Made by a program: the position numbers and the translations under genes. The notes under the pieces are model-generated. The model was not told where the DNA came from and searched no databases. It worked only from the letters and a program-made list of their open reading frames with translations. A DNA stretch of 64,000 bases from Pseudomonadota bacterium. GTDB taxonomy: Bacteria; Pseudomonadota; Gammaproteobacteria; Burkholderiales; Burkholderiaceae_C. Below, piece by piece: positions 1 to 7,564 of this stretch. How positions within the stretch are numbered: position 1 is the stretch's first letter; the number at the start of each line of letters is the position of its first letter. The DNA is taken from positions 186,001 through 250,000 of the forward strand of contig CAUJHV010000014.1 in the NCBI GenBank assembly GCA_963205115.1. The letters are read 5' to 3'.

Positions 1-2
1 GC

Positions 3-1052
3 GACGACCGCCGCGGCTACGAAAACTTCACCGGCACCGGCGCCGCCCAGGTGCTGGGCGTGATCGGCAAGCTGCGCCGCGACGAAGTCAATTTCGCACG
101 CGCCAACGACCTGTTCGCCCAAGCCGACTGGGCCGTGATGCCGGGTCTCAGCGCCAGCGCGGGTGTGCGCAGCGGACGCGTCGAGATGTCCTCGCGCGAT
201 GCCTACCTGTCCAATGGCGATGACTCGGGCGCCGTCGACTACCGCTACACCAATCCGGTTCTGGGCCTGCGCTGGCAGCTGGCGCCCGGCCTGCAGCTCT
301 TCGGCAGCATCGCGCGCGGCTACGAGTCACCGACCCTGGGCGAACTGGCCTACCGCGCAGACGGCACCGGAGGTTTCAACACGGCCCTGCGCGGACAGAC
401 CAGCCGCCAGGCCGAGGTCGGGCTTCGCTTGCGGCGTGAAGCGTGGAAGTTCGACGCCACGGCATTTGCCGTGCGCACGAGCGACGAGATCGGCGTGGCC
501 ACCAACGCCGGTGGACGCTCCGCCTTCCAGAATGTCGGGCGCACCTCGCGCTCGGGTCTCGAGCTGTCAGGCGACTGGACGGTGACCTCCGCGCTGCGCG
601 CGCAAGTGGCGCTGACCGCCTTGCGCGCCACCTACGACGACGGCTTCCTGACCTGTGCCGGCATACCCTGCACGACGCCCACGGCAGCCGTGGCCGCCGG
701 CAACCGCATCGCCGGCGCGCCCAAGCGCACCGCGTGGTCCGAGCTGAGCTGGCACGGCGGCCGCTGGGGCACCTGGGGCCTCGAGTGGCGCGGCAGCGGC
801 AGCTACTACGCCAACGACCGCAACACCGCGGATGCCACGGTGCAGGGCTGGGGCGTGGCCGGCCTGCGCTGGTCCAAGGCGCTCGATCTGGGGCCCGGCG
901 CGACGCGTTGGGAGTGGCTGGTGCGTGTGGACAACCTCACCGATCGGCACTATGCCGGCAGCGTCATCGTCAACGACGCCAACGGGCGCTACTTCGAGCC
1001 GGGCGCGCCGCGCAGCGTGCTGGTGGCCCTGCGGCTCAACGGCGGGCTGTAA
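3..1052 (+). CDS. TonB-dependent receptor, 3' part (5' end outside window)
   Basis: Outer-membrane beta-barrel of a TonB-dependent receptor. The reading frame is open from base 3, so the plug and first strands lie outside the window; the GTG at 51 is internal, not a start. The visible part shows alternating amphipathic strands, the receptor-typical segment RGYESPTLGELAY, and a C-terminal block with DNLTDRHY followed by SVIVND and NGRYFEP. From memory this last block is shared with the PQQ receptor PqqU/YncD and some ferric-citrate-type receptors. The gene ends 14 bp before a SoxYZ-like carrier of the quinoprotein system, so import of the cofactor PQQ or of its metal is an attractive inference. 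The substrate is not proven by sequence. The last residue is Leu rather than the usual aromatic. Confidence 0.85.
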   Translation, partial: DDRRGYENFTGTGAAQVLGVIGKLRRDEVNFARANDLFAQADWAVMPGLSASAGVRSGRVEMSSRDAYLSNGDDSGAVDYRYTNPVLGLRWQLAPGLQLFGSIARGYESPTLGELAYRADGTGGFNTALRGQTSRQAEVGLRLRREAWKFDATAFAVRTSDEIGVATNAGGRSAFQNVGRTSRSGLELSGDWTVTSALRAQVALTALRATYDDGFLTCAGIPCTTPTAAVAAGNRIAGAPKRTAWSELSWHGGRWGTWGLEWRGSGSYYANDRNTADATVQGWGVAGLRWSKALDLGPGATRWEWLVRVDNLTDRHYAGSVIVNDANGRYFEPGAPRSVLVALRLNGGL

Positions 1053-1066
1053 CCCAGCGCACGACC

Positions 1067-1915
1067 ATGACACGCTCGAGGCTTACCGTGCGTGAGACCA
1101 CTGCCGCGCAAGCGTCGTCGCACACCGCTCGCACACGCGCATCGGCTGCCACGCGCCGCGGTGCCTGCCTGGCGCTGGCGCTGCTGCCGCTGCTCGCCGC
1201 GGCCGACGAATTTGCCGGCGACCCCTACCGCTCGCATGTCTGGATCGACATGCGCCAGCAACTCGTCGGCAAGGCTGCCCTGCGCTACGACACGCGCGTG
1301 CAGGTGCAGGGCCCAAGCTTTGCCGAAGACCCGATGAACGTGCCGATCAGCGTGCGCGTCGATCCGGCCCTGGGCGCCGTGCAGCGGCTGGTGGTGCTGG
1401 TCGACCGCAACCCGATCAAGAAGGTCCTGGAGTACCAGCCGCTGGGCGCCCTGCCCTCGATCGCCTTCCGCTTCAAGCTGGAGCAAGGCTCGCCCGTGCG
1501 CGCCGTGGTGCAGCTGGCCGACGGCAGTTGGGTGGCGGGCGGCACCTTCGTCGATTCGTCCGGCGGCGGCTGCACGGTCTCGGGCGCCACGCGCAAGGAC
1601 GGCAGCTGGTCGCAGACGCTGGGCCAGGTCAGCGGCCGCATCTTCGAGCGCGCCGGCGAAGGCAACAGCTCGCGCGTGCGCGTGCAGGTGATGCATCCGA
1701 TGGACACCGGCCTGGTGGCCGGCGTGCCGGCCTTCTTCGTCAATCGCCTGTCGCTGCGCGATGGCAAGGGCCAGGAACTCGCGCGGCTGCTGGCCTACGA
1801 ACCCGTCAGCGAGAACCCCGTGTTTTCCTTCGACTTCGCCGCGCCGCCTGCCGGCGGGATGAGCATCGTCGGCACGGACAACAACGGCAACCGCATCGCG
1901 AGCCAGCTGAAGTGA
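1067..1915 (+). CDS. Quinoprotein dehydrogenase-associated SoxYZ-like carrier
   Basis: Periplasmic fusion protein (282 aa) of the SoxYZ-like carrier family that accompanies PQQ alcohol dehydrogenases. It has a long basic N-terminus, a hydrophobic segment at about 33-46 and a cleavage site near AAA/DEF. A SoxY-like half (about 50-165) ends in GGGC, with Cys169 matching the swinging-arm cysteine of SoxY. A SoxZ-like Ig-fold half follows (about 195-282; VMHPMDTG resembles the SoxZ core). The role is presumed by analogy: carrying a covalently bound intermediate or sulfur for the quinoprotein relay; the true cargo is unknown. ATG at 1067 is chosen because it precedes the signal peptide; GTG at 1088 is an alternative. 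Its stop overlaps the next start (GTGA), indicating translational coupling. Confidence 0.85.
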   Translation: MTRSRLTVRETTAAQASSHTARTRASAATRRGACLALALLPLLAAADEFAGDPYRSHVWIDMRQQLVGKAALRYDTRVQVQGPSFAEDPMNVPISVRVDPALGAVQRLVVLVDRNPIKKVLEYQPLGALPSIAFRFKLEQGSPVRAVVQLADGSWVAGGTFVDSSGGGCTVSGATRKDGSWSQTLGQVSGRIFERAGEGNSSRVRVQVMHPMDTGLVAGVPAFFVNRLSLRDGKGQELARLLAYEPVSENPVFSFDFAAPPAGGMSIVGTDNNGNRIASQLK

Positions 1916-2925
1916 GCAGGCCACGCCATCCGCGCACGCGGGCCATCGCGCTGGTCGCCGCGCTGGCCCTGGCCGCCGGCATGTCCGCCGTGGCCGCCCC
2001 GCGGGCTGACGCCAGCCGAATGGACTACCGACTGCAGGCCCGCGCGCTCGCGCCCGGCGTGTGGGTGGTCGAAGGCGACAACGACGATTTCAGCGTCGCC
2101 AACGGCTGCAACATCATCAACACCGGCTTCATCGCCACGGGCGCAGGCGTGCTGGTGATCAACACCGGCACGAGCCGCCTGTATGGCGAGCAGTTGCGCG
2201 CCCTCATCGCCCGCACCACGCCGCAGCCGGTGGTGCAGGTGCTGCACCTCAACCTGCACCCGGACTACTTTCTGGGCAACCAGGCCTTTGCCGATGTGCC
2301 GCGGCTGGCCACGCCCGCCACACGTGCGGGCATGGCACGCGAGGCCGCGTCGTACGAGTCCAACCTGTACCGCCTGTGCGGCGACTGGATGAAAGGCACC
2401 GAGGCCGTGCTGCCGGACCGTGATCTGCAAGTCCCGAACGACGGACGCTGGCAGCTCGGCTCGCGCGAATTCGAACTGCGCGAGTGGAAGGGCCATACCG
2501 GCTCCGACCTGGTGCTGATCGACAAGGCCAGCGGTGTCGTATTCGCCGGCGGCCTCGTCTTCGCGCAGCGTGTGCCCACCACGCCGCACGCCGACGTGCC
2601 GGCCTGGCTGCGCAGCCTGGAAGCCTTCCAGAAAGCCGTTCCTGCGGGTCGCACCGTCGTGCCCAGCCATGGCCCGGTGCACGACGACGGGCGCGGCGCG
2701 GCGCAGACGCGAAAGTTTCTCGAGTGGCTGGACGCCAGCTTCAGCCGGCACGCGCAGCAGGGCCTGGACATGAACGAGGTCCTGCGTGCCGGTGTGCCGG
2801 ACGAGTTCCGCGGCTGGGCGGCATTTGCCACCGAGTACGTGCGCAACGTCGCGCACCTGTACCCGCGCTACGAGCGCGCCGCGTGGTCGCCGGGCGCACC
2901 GCTGCGTGGTCCTGGCTCGCGCTGA
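1912..2925 (+). CDS. Quinoprotein relay MBL-fold (zinc metallohydrolase-like) protein
   Basis: Exported metallo-beta-lactamase-fold protein (337 aa) of the SoxH-related group found with PQQ dehydrogenases. The GTG start overlaps the preceding stop by 4 nt; a signal peptide spans about 1-34. The MBL scaffold is clear, but several metal ligands are changed. The HxHxDH box reads NLHPDY (N114, H116, D118, Y119) and the Asp of the later GD motif is Gly (AGGLVF, 212-217). His195 in GHTG and His253 in SHG are kept. Zinc hydrolase activity is therefore uncertain; a binding or maturation role is possible. It belongs to one transcription unit with the SoxYZ-like carrier and lies 233 bp upstream of the dehydrogenase gene. 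Confidence 0.8.
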   Translation: MSRPRHPRTRAIALVAALALAAGMSAVAAPRADASRMDYRLQARALAPGVWVVEGDNDDFSVANGCNIINTGFIATGAGVLVINTGTSRLYGEQLRALIARTTPQPVVQVLHLNLHPDYFLGNQAFADVPRLATPATRAGMAREAASYESNLYRLCGDWMKGTEAVLPDRDLQVPNDGRWQLGSREFELREWKGHTGSDLVLIDKASGVVFAGGLVFAQRVPTTPHADVPAWLRSLEAFQKAVPAGRTVVPSHGPVHDDGRGAAQTRKFLEWLDASFSRHAQQGLDMNEVLRAGVPDEFRGWAAFATEYVRNVAHLYPRYERAAWSPGAPLRGPGSR

Positions 2926-2946
2926 AGCGGCCGGCGGACGGCCGCT
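2926..2946 (+). terminator. Hairpin directly after the MBL-fold gene
   Basis: A perfect 8-bp stem (AGCGGCCG / CGGCCGCT) with a 5-nt loop begins at the base after the TGA stop. There is no T-tract, so it is not a canonical intrinsic terminator; it may be a 3' mRNA-stabilising hairpin or a partial terminator between the carrier operon and the dehydrogenase gene. Confidence 0.4.
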
Positions 2947-3104
2947 GCGGGCCACGCGATCGGCCGCTGACGCGCTACGCAGAACACGAGTGTCCCAGCA
3001 GTCAACAGTGGCAATGCGGGTACAGGGTTAGCCCGAAGATTTCCTCGGGGAACTAAGCGCGTAACTTTCGCGCCGCGCCGGTTTCGGGAGGGGTTCCCGA
3101 GCGG

Positions 3105-3116
3105 CTGCCGCGGCAG
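3105..3116. promoter_or_regulatory. 12-bp palindrome upstream of PQQ alcohol dehydrogenase
   Basis: CTGCCGCGGCAG is a perfect palindrome 43 bp before the dehydrogenase ATG, inside the 233-bp leader. A looser dyad (CCCGA, 8 nt, TCGGG) occurs near 3032-3049. A LuxR-type regulator site is plausible because a NarL-family pair is encoded nearby, but GC-rich DNA yields such palindromes by chance. Confidence 0.3.
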
Positions 3117-3158
3117 AAGGTTCTGGCGCGGCACTGAATCAATCCTAGGAGACTCCTC

Positions 3159-4898
3159 ATGCAGAAGAAGCTGCTCAGCCTGTTGGTGACCGCAGCGCTG
3201 GCCTCGACCGCCGCGCACGCCGTCGTCACCGACGCCATGATCGAAAACGATGCGAATAGCACGGGCGACGTGCTCAGCTGGGGCATCGGCCAGGAAGGCC
3301 AGCGGTACTCGCCGCTGAAGCAGATCAACGCCAGCACCATCGGCAAGCTTGTGCCGGTGTGGTCCTTCTCGTTCGGCGGCGAGAAGCAACGCGGCCAGGA
3401 GTCGCAGCCCGTCATCCACAACGGCAAGATGTTCGTCACGGCGTCTTACTCGCGCATCTTCGCGCTGGACGCCAAGACCGGCGCCAAGCTGTGGAAGTAC
3501 GAGCACCGCCTGCCCGACGGCATCATGCCCTGCTGCGACGTCATCAACCGCGGTGCGGCCCTCTATGACAACCTGGTGATCTTCGCCACGCTGGACGCGC
3601 AGCTCGTCGCGCTGAACCAGGACAGCGGCGAAGTGGTCTGGAAGGAAAAGATCGACGACTACGCCGCCGGCTACAGCGCCAGCGCCGCACCGCTGATCGC
3701 CAACGGCCTGCTGCTGACCGGCGTGTCCGGCGGCGAATTCGGCGTGGTCGGCCGCGTCGAGGCACGCAACCCCAAGACCGGCCAGCTGGTCTGGGTGCGC
3801 CCGGTGGTCGAAGGCCACATGGGCAAGAAGTACGACAAGGACGGCAAGGAAAGCGACAACGGCGTCTCGGGCACACCGGGCAAGACCTGGCCGGGCGACC
3901 TGTGGAAGACCGGCGGCGCGGCCACGTGGCTGGGCGGCACCTTCAACAAGAAGACCGGCCTGGCCTACTTCGGCACCGGCAACCCGGCCCCGTGGAACAG
4001 CCACCTGCGCAAGGGCGACAACCTGTTCTCCACGTCCACCGTCGCGATCGACGTGAAGACCGGCCAGATCGTGTGGCACTACCAGAACACGCCCAACGAC
4101 GGCTGGGACTACGACGGCGTCAACGAGTTCATCACCTACGAAGACGGCGGCAACGTCCTGGGCGGCAAGGCTGACCGCAACGGCTTCTTCTACGTCAACG
4201 ACGCCAAGACCGGCAAGCTGGTCAATGCCTTCCCCTTCGTCAAGAAGATCACCTGGGCCACGGGCATCGACCTGAAGACCGGCCGCCCGAACTTCGACCC
4301 CGCAAACCGTCCTGGCGACCCGACCGGCAGTGCCGACGGCAAGAAGGGCAATGTGGTGTTCTCGGCGCCGTCGTTCCTGGGCGGCAAGAACCAGATGCCG
4401 ATGGCCTACAGCCCGGACACCAAGCTGTTCTACGTGCCGGCCAACGAGTGGGGCATGGAGATCTGGAACGAGCCGGTGACCTACAAGAAGGGTGCCGCCT
4501 ACCTGGGTTCGGGCTTCACGATCAAGACGCTGAGCGACGGCCCGATCGGTGCGCTGCGCGCCATCGACCCCAAGACCGGCAAGATCGTCTGGGAAGCCCC
4601 GAACAACGCGCCGCTGTGGGGCGGCGTGCTGACCACCGGCGGCAACCTCGTGTTCTGGGGCACGCCGGAAGGCTACCTGCAGGCGGCCGACGCCAAGACC
4701 GGCAAGATCGTCTGGAAGTTCCAGACCGGCTCCGGCGTCGTGGCGCCCCCGGTCACCTGGCAGGACAAGGGCGAGCAGTACATCGCCGTGGCCTCGGGCT
4801 GGGGCGGTGCGGTTCCGCTGTGGGGTGGCGACGTGGCCAAGAAGGTCAGCTTCCTCGAGCAGGGCGGTTCGGTGTGGGTCTTCAAGCTGATGAAGTGA
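3159..4898 (+). CDS. PQQ-dependent alcohol dehydrogenase, predicted lanthanide-dependent (PedH/ExaF type)
   Basis: Periplasmic quinoprotein (579 aa) oxidising primary alcohols to aldehydes with PQQ and passing electrons to cytochrome c. The signal peptide spans about 1-21. The eight-bladed propeller shows repeated W-motifs such as TGKIVWE. Adjacent Cys125-Cys126 can form the vicinal disulfide over PQQ. Glu193 (GGEFG) and Asn275 (GTGNPAPWN) fit the metal ligands. The active site reads GWDYDGVNE: Asp317 is the catalytic base, and Asp319 replaces the Ala of calcium enzymes. This extra Asp marks lanthanide-dependent XoxF/PedH/ExaF enzymes. No C-terminal haem domain is present, so it is a soluble type I enzyme. 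GGAG lies just upstream of ATG 3159, and an intrinsic terminator follows. Substrate range (methanol or longer alcohols) cannot be read from the sequence. Confidence 0.95.
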   Translation: MQKKLLSLLVTAALASTAAHAVVTDAMIENDANSTGDVLSWGIGQEGQRYSPLKQINASTIGKLVPVWSFSFGGEKQRGQESQPVIHNGKMFVTASYSRIFALDAKTGAKLWKYEHRLPDGIMPCCDVINRGAALYDNLVIFATLDAQLVALNQDSGEVVWKEKIDDYAAGYSASAAPLIANGLLLTGVSGGEFGVVGRVEARNPKTGQLVWVRPVVEGHMGKKYDKDGKESDNGVSGTPGKTWPGDLWKTGGAATWLGGTFNKKTGLAYFGTGNPAPWNSHLRKGDNLFSTSTVAIDVKTGQIVWHYQNTPNDGWDYDGVNEFITYEDGGNVLGGKADRNGFFYVNDAKTGKLVNAFPFVKKITWATGIDLKTGRPNFDPANRPGDPTGSADGKKGNVVFSAPSFLGGKNQMPMAYSPDTKLFYVPANEWGMEIWNEPVTYKKGAAYLGSGFTIKTLSDGPIGALRAIDPKTGKIVWEAPNNAPLWGGVLTTGGNLVFWGTPEGYLQAADAKTGKIVWKFQTGSGVVAPPVTWQDKGEQYIAVASGWGGAVPLWGGDVAKKVSFLEQGGSVWVFKLMK

Positions 4899-4920
4899 CC
4901 CGGCACTGACGCCACACGAG

Positions 4921-4955
4921 AGGGCCTCCCCGTCACGGGGTGGCCCTTTTTCTTT
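4921..4955 (+). terminator. Intrinsic terminator of the dehydrogenase gene
   Basis: Stem AGGGCC/GGCCCT (4921-4926 with 4942-4947) encloses an inner CCCC/GGGG stem and is followed by TTTTTCTTT. It lies 22 bp after the stop codon and is a strong rho-independent terminator. Confidence 0.9.
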
Positions 4956-5255
4956 GGGGGCGGCAGCGGCCCGCCCATGCAACAACGCAACCCGTTCCCG
5001 GGCCAAGGACACGATTCGATGTCCAACTGTCGACCACAGCAGACAGAGGCCACACGCGGTCTTGTCACCGCTGCGCTGGTGGCGCTGCCGGGCACGCCCG
5101 CAGCCATCGACCTCCACCGCTTCGGCGCACCGCCGGCGCGCCCGGACGTATCGCCTTACGGCCCCGGCCCTGCGAGACGACATGCCCGAGGGCGCGCTGG
5201 TTTGGGCGGCTGAAGCTGGACTGAGGCGGCGCGGCCGGCCGCCCCATGTCCGACC
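4956..5255. other. 300-bp stretch without a supported gene
   Basis: Lies between the dehydrogenase terminator and the 3' end of the convergent TonB receptor gene. Short open frames on both strands have no ribosome-binding site, domain or coding signature that I recognise. No RNA structure stands out. Confidence 0.5.
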
Positions 5256-7547
5256 TCAGTAGGTGTAGCGCAGGCCGACGAACAGGCTGCGCGGCGCGCC
5301 CGGCGCGACGAACAACGCCTGCGTGCCGTCCCCGGTGAACCGCCCGGCCGCATCGAAGACGGTCTCGGCCAGCGCGCCGAAGCTGGCGTAGCGGCGGTCG
5401 AACAGGTTGTTGACCTTGGCCGTCAGCTCCAGGCCCTTCACCGATGCCGGCTTCCAGCTCAACCGCAGGTTGACGACGCCGTAGCCCGGCAGACTGAAGT
5501 CGGCCTGCTCGTCTTCGTCGTTCTCGAAGAAGCCGTCCTCGTTGCCCGCCACGCCGCGCCGGGTGACGAGCTGCAGGTCCGCGCCGATCTGCCAGCCGGG
5601 CGCGACGCGCGCATCGGCCGACAGCTTCAGCTGCTGGCGGGGCAGGCCTGCGATGCGTGTGCCGGGCCGGATGAGCACGTTGCGCTCGCCCATGCGCAGG
5701 ACGCCGTCGAACTGGTAGGTGGCGTCGAGTTGGCTGGCCATGACGGCCAGGTCCAGCATCGGGCTGCGCCAGCGCCACTCCGCGTCCACCCCCTGGTGCC
5801 GCGTGCGCTCGACGTTCTGGAAGTAGCCGCGCTGGCCGGTCACGCTGACGGCGCGAAAGACGATGTCGTCCCGGTTGTCGGTGCGGTAGGCGGTGATGCT
5901 GCCGCCCGTGCCGGTCATCGAGCCCCAGCGCAGGCCGGCCTCCACCGTCGTCGAGCGCACCTGCTTCAGGTACGGGTCGGCCTGCAGGCCGGCGGGCAGA
6001 CGGCAGGGCTCGGCCGGATCGGCGCAGCCCAGCTCGATGACGGTGGGCACCCGCGTGTTGCGGGCCACGTTGCCGAAGACCGCCAGCCCACTGTCGAACC
6101 GGTGCACGAGGCCCAGCGCCGGGTTCAGGCTGCGGTAGCGGAAGGACTCGGTCGGACGCTCGCGGATCTCGTCCGTGTCGTCGTCGACGCTGGTCAGGGT
6201 GTTGCTGACGCGCGCCTCGTTGAGGCGCAGCGTTCCGGTCAGGTGGGTCGCCGCTTGCAGCTGCCAGGTGTCGCTGACGTAGGCCCCCAGCGTGCGGCTC
6301 GTGCCACGCACCGCGGCGCTCAGTTCGGGGTCTTCGCCGTCGACCGGCTGGACACCACGGCTGGCGCTGAAGCTGCCTTCCTGCTCGGTCTGCTCATAGG
6401 TCACACGCGCCCGCTCGGCGCTGGCCCCGGCCTGCCAGCGGTGCACCCCTTGCCGGCCCGAAACGCCCAGGGACAGGCCGGCCGCGCGCTGCCGCGTCGC
6501 CGTTCGGTTGAACGCGGCGTTGGGGGACGTCGGATCGGCGGGATCGAAGTCTTCCGCCTCGTCACCGTTGACCGTGTCGCGCTGGGTGTGCCGGGTCCAG
6601 GCCAGGGCCTCGAGCTGCATCCCGGAAGCGAGCGTGTGCTGCCAGGACAGCGCCATATGCCCCAGGCGGTTGCGCGTCAGGTCCGGGTGCGTGTAGACGG
6701 CCTGCGGGCGCGCCCGGCCGAGGTCGGCCGTACGGACGCCGTCCTCGTCGAAGGTGTCCAGCGGTACCAGGCCGTTGCCGACGAGGCGGCTGCGCCCGAA
6801 CAGCAGGCTCAGCGAGACATCACCCATCGAGGTCTGGCGCGACAGGCGCGCGCCGAGCGTGCCCAGCCGGCCCGGCGACTCGTCGCGCCAGCCCTTCTCG
6901 TCGAACAGCCCCACCGTGACGACATGTTCGAGGTCACCGGTGCGGCCGCCGTGCGACAGGTCCAGCCGGTGGCGGCCGAAGCTGCCGGTGCTGGCCTGCA
7001 GGCGCAGGCCGGGCACCTGGCTGGCGCGGGCGGTGGTCAGTGCGATCGAGCCGCCCAAGGTGTTCAGGCCGAAGGCCGGGTTGGCGCCCGGCACCAGCGA
7101 CACACTGTCCAACGCGAATTCCGGCACGAGATCCCAGTTGACGACATCGCCGAAGGGTTCGTTGATGCGCACGCCGTCCAGGAAGACCGAGAGCCCCTGG
7201 GAGGCGCCGATCAGGCCTGAGGCGCGGAAGCCGCGAAACGTCAGGTCGGCCTGAAAAGGGCTGCCCTGGACCTCATTGACCTGCAGCCCGGGCACACCGC
7301 GCTGCAGCAGGTCCGTCAGGTTGTCGGCCTGTGCCTCGTCGATACGGCCCCGGCGCAGCACCTGCGTGGTGTAGGGCAGCACGGCACGGTCCACGCCCTG
7401 GCCGGGCAAGGGCGCAGCGCCGATGATGTCAACCGTTTGAGACGGGGGCGCGGTCTGGGCCTGGGCATGGACCGTTGCCGAGCCGGCCACGACAATGGCG
7501 GCCGCGCGCGACACGGCGCGCCACGTGGGTCTTGCGGTGGTTTTCAT
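5256..7547 (-). CDS. TonB-dependent receptor (candidate lanthanide/metallophore receptor)
   Basis: Complete outer-membrane receptor of 763 aa. The ATG at 7547 has GAGGAG 6-7 nt upstream and a signal peptide to about residue 30 (HAQAQ). The plug domain (about 55-170) shows LQRGVPGLQVNEVQG, FLDGVRINEPFGD and LNTLGGSIAL. The barrel follows and ends LRYTY with a terminal aromatic, as expected for BAM recognition. Acidic clusters in predicted loops (GDEAEDFDPAD, DDDTDE, ENDEDEQAD) are unusually dense for a siderophore receptor and suggest a cationic ligand. It is convergent with the dehydrogenase gene and divergent, with almost no spacer, from a sensor kinase gene. By analogy with LutH/LanA-type receptors near XoxF enzymes, lanthanide uptake is a reasonable but unproven guess. 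Confidence 0.9.
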   Translation of the reverse strand: MKTTARPTWRAVSRAAAIVVAGSATVHAQAQTAPPSQTVDIIGAAPLPGQGVDRAVLPYTTQVLRRGRIDEAQADNLTDLLQRGVPGLQVNEVQGSPFQADLTFRGFRASGLIGASQGLSVFLDGVRINEPFGDVVNWDLVPEFALDSVSLVPGANPAFGLNTLGGSIALTTARASQVPGLRLQASTGSFGRHRLDLSHGGRTGDLEHVVTVGLFDEKGWRDESPGRLGTLGARLSRQTSMGDVSLSLLFGRSRLVGNGLVPLDTFDEDGVRTADLGRARPQAVYTHPDLTRNRLGHMALSWQHTLASGMQLEALAWTRHTQRDTVNGDEAEDFDPADPTSPNAAFNRTATRQRAAGLSLGVSGRQGVHRWQAGASAERARVTYEQTEQEGSFSASRGVQPVDGEDPELSAAVRGTSRTLGAYVSDTWQLQAATHLTGTLRLNEARVSNTLTSVDDDTDEIRERPTESFRYRSLNPALGLVHRFDSGLAVFGNVARNTRVPTVIELGCADPAEPCRLPAGLQADPYLKQVRSTTVEAGLRWGSMTGTGGSITAYRTDNRDDIVFRAVSVTGQRGYFQNVERTRHQGVDAEWRWRSPMLDLAVMASQLDATYQFDGVLRMGERNVLIRPGTRIAGLPRQQLKLSADARVAPGWQIGADLQLVTRRGVAGNEDGFFENDEDEQADFSLPGYGVVNLRLSWKPASVKGLELTAKVNNLFDRRYASFGALAETVFDAAGRFTGDGTQALFVAPGAPRSLFVGLRYTY

Positions 7548-7564
7548 GGAGTCTCCTCGTTGTG

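Noticed and set aside
3015..3035. TGGCAATGCGGG near the dehydrogenase as a sigma-54 promoter
   Set aside because: The -12 TTGC half is missing at the required spacing.
2868..5183. A 771-codon open frame on the minus strand opposite the PQQ dehydrogenase
   Set aside because: Arg/His/Gly-rich shadow caused by GC-rich third positions of the true gene; no domain, signal or ribosome-binding site.
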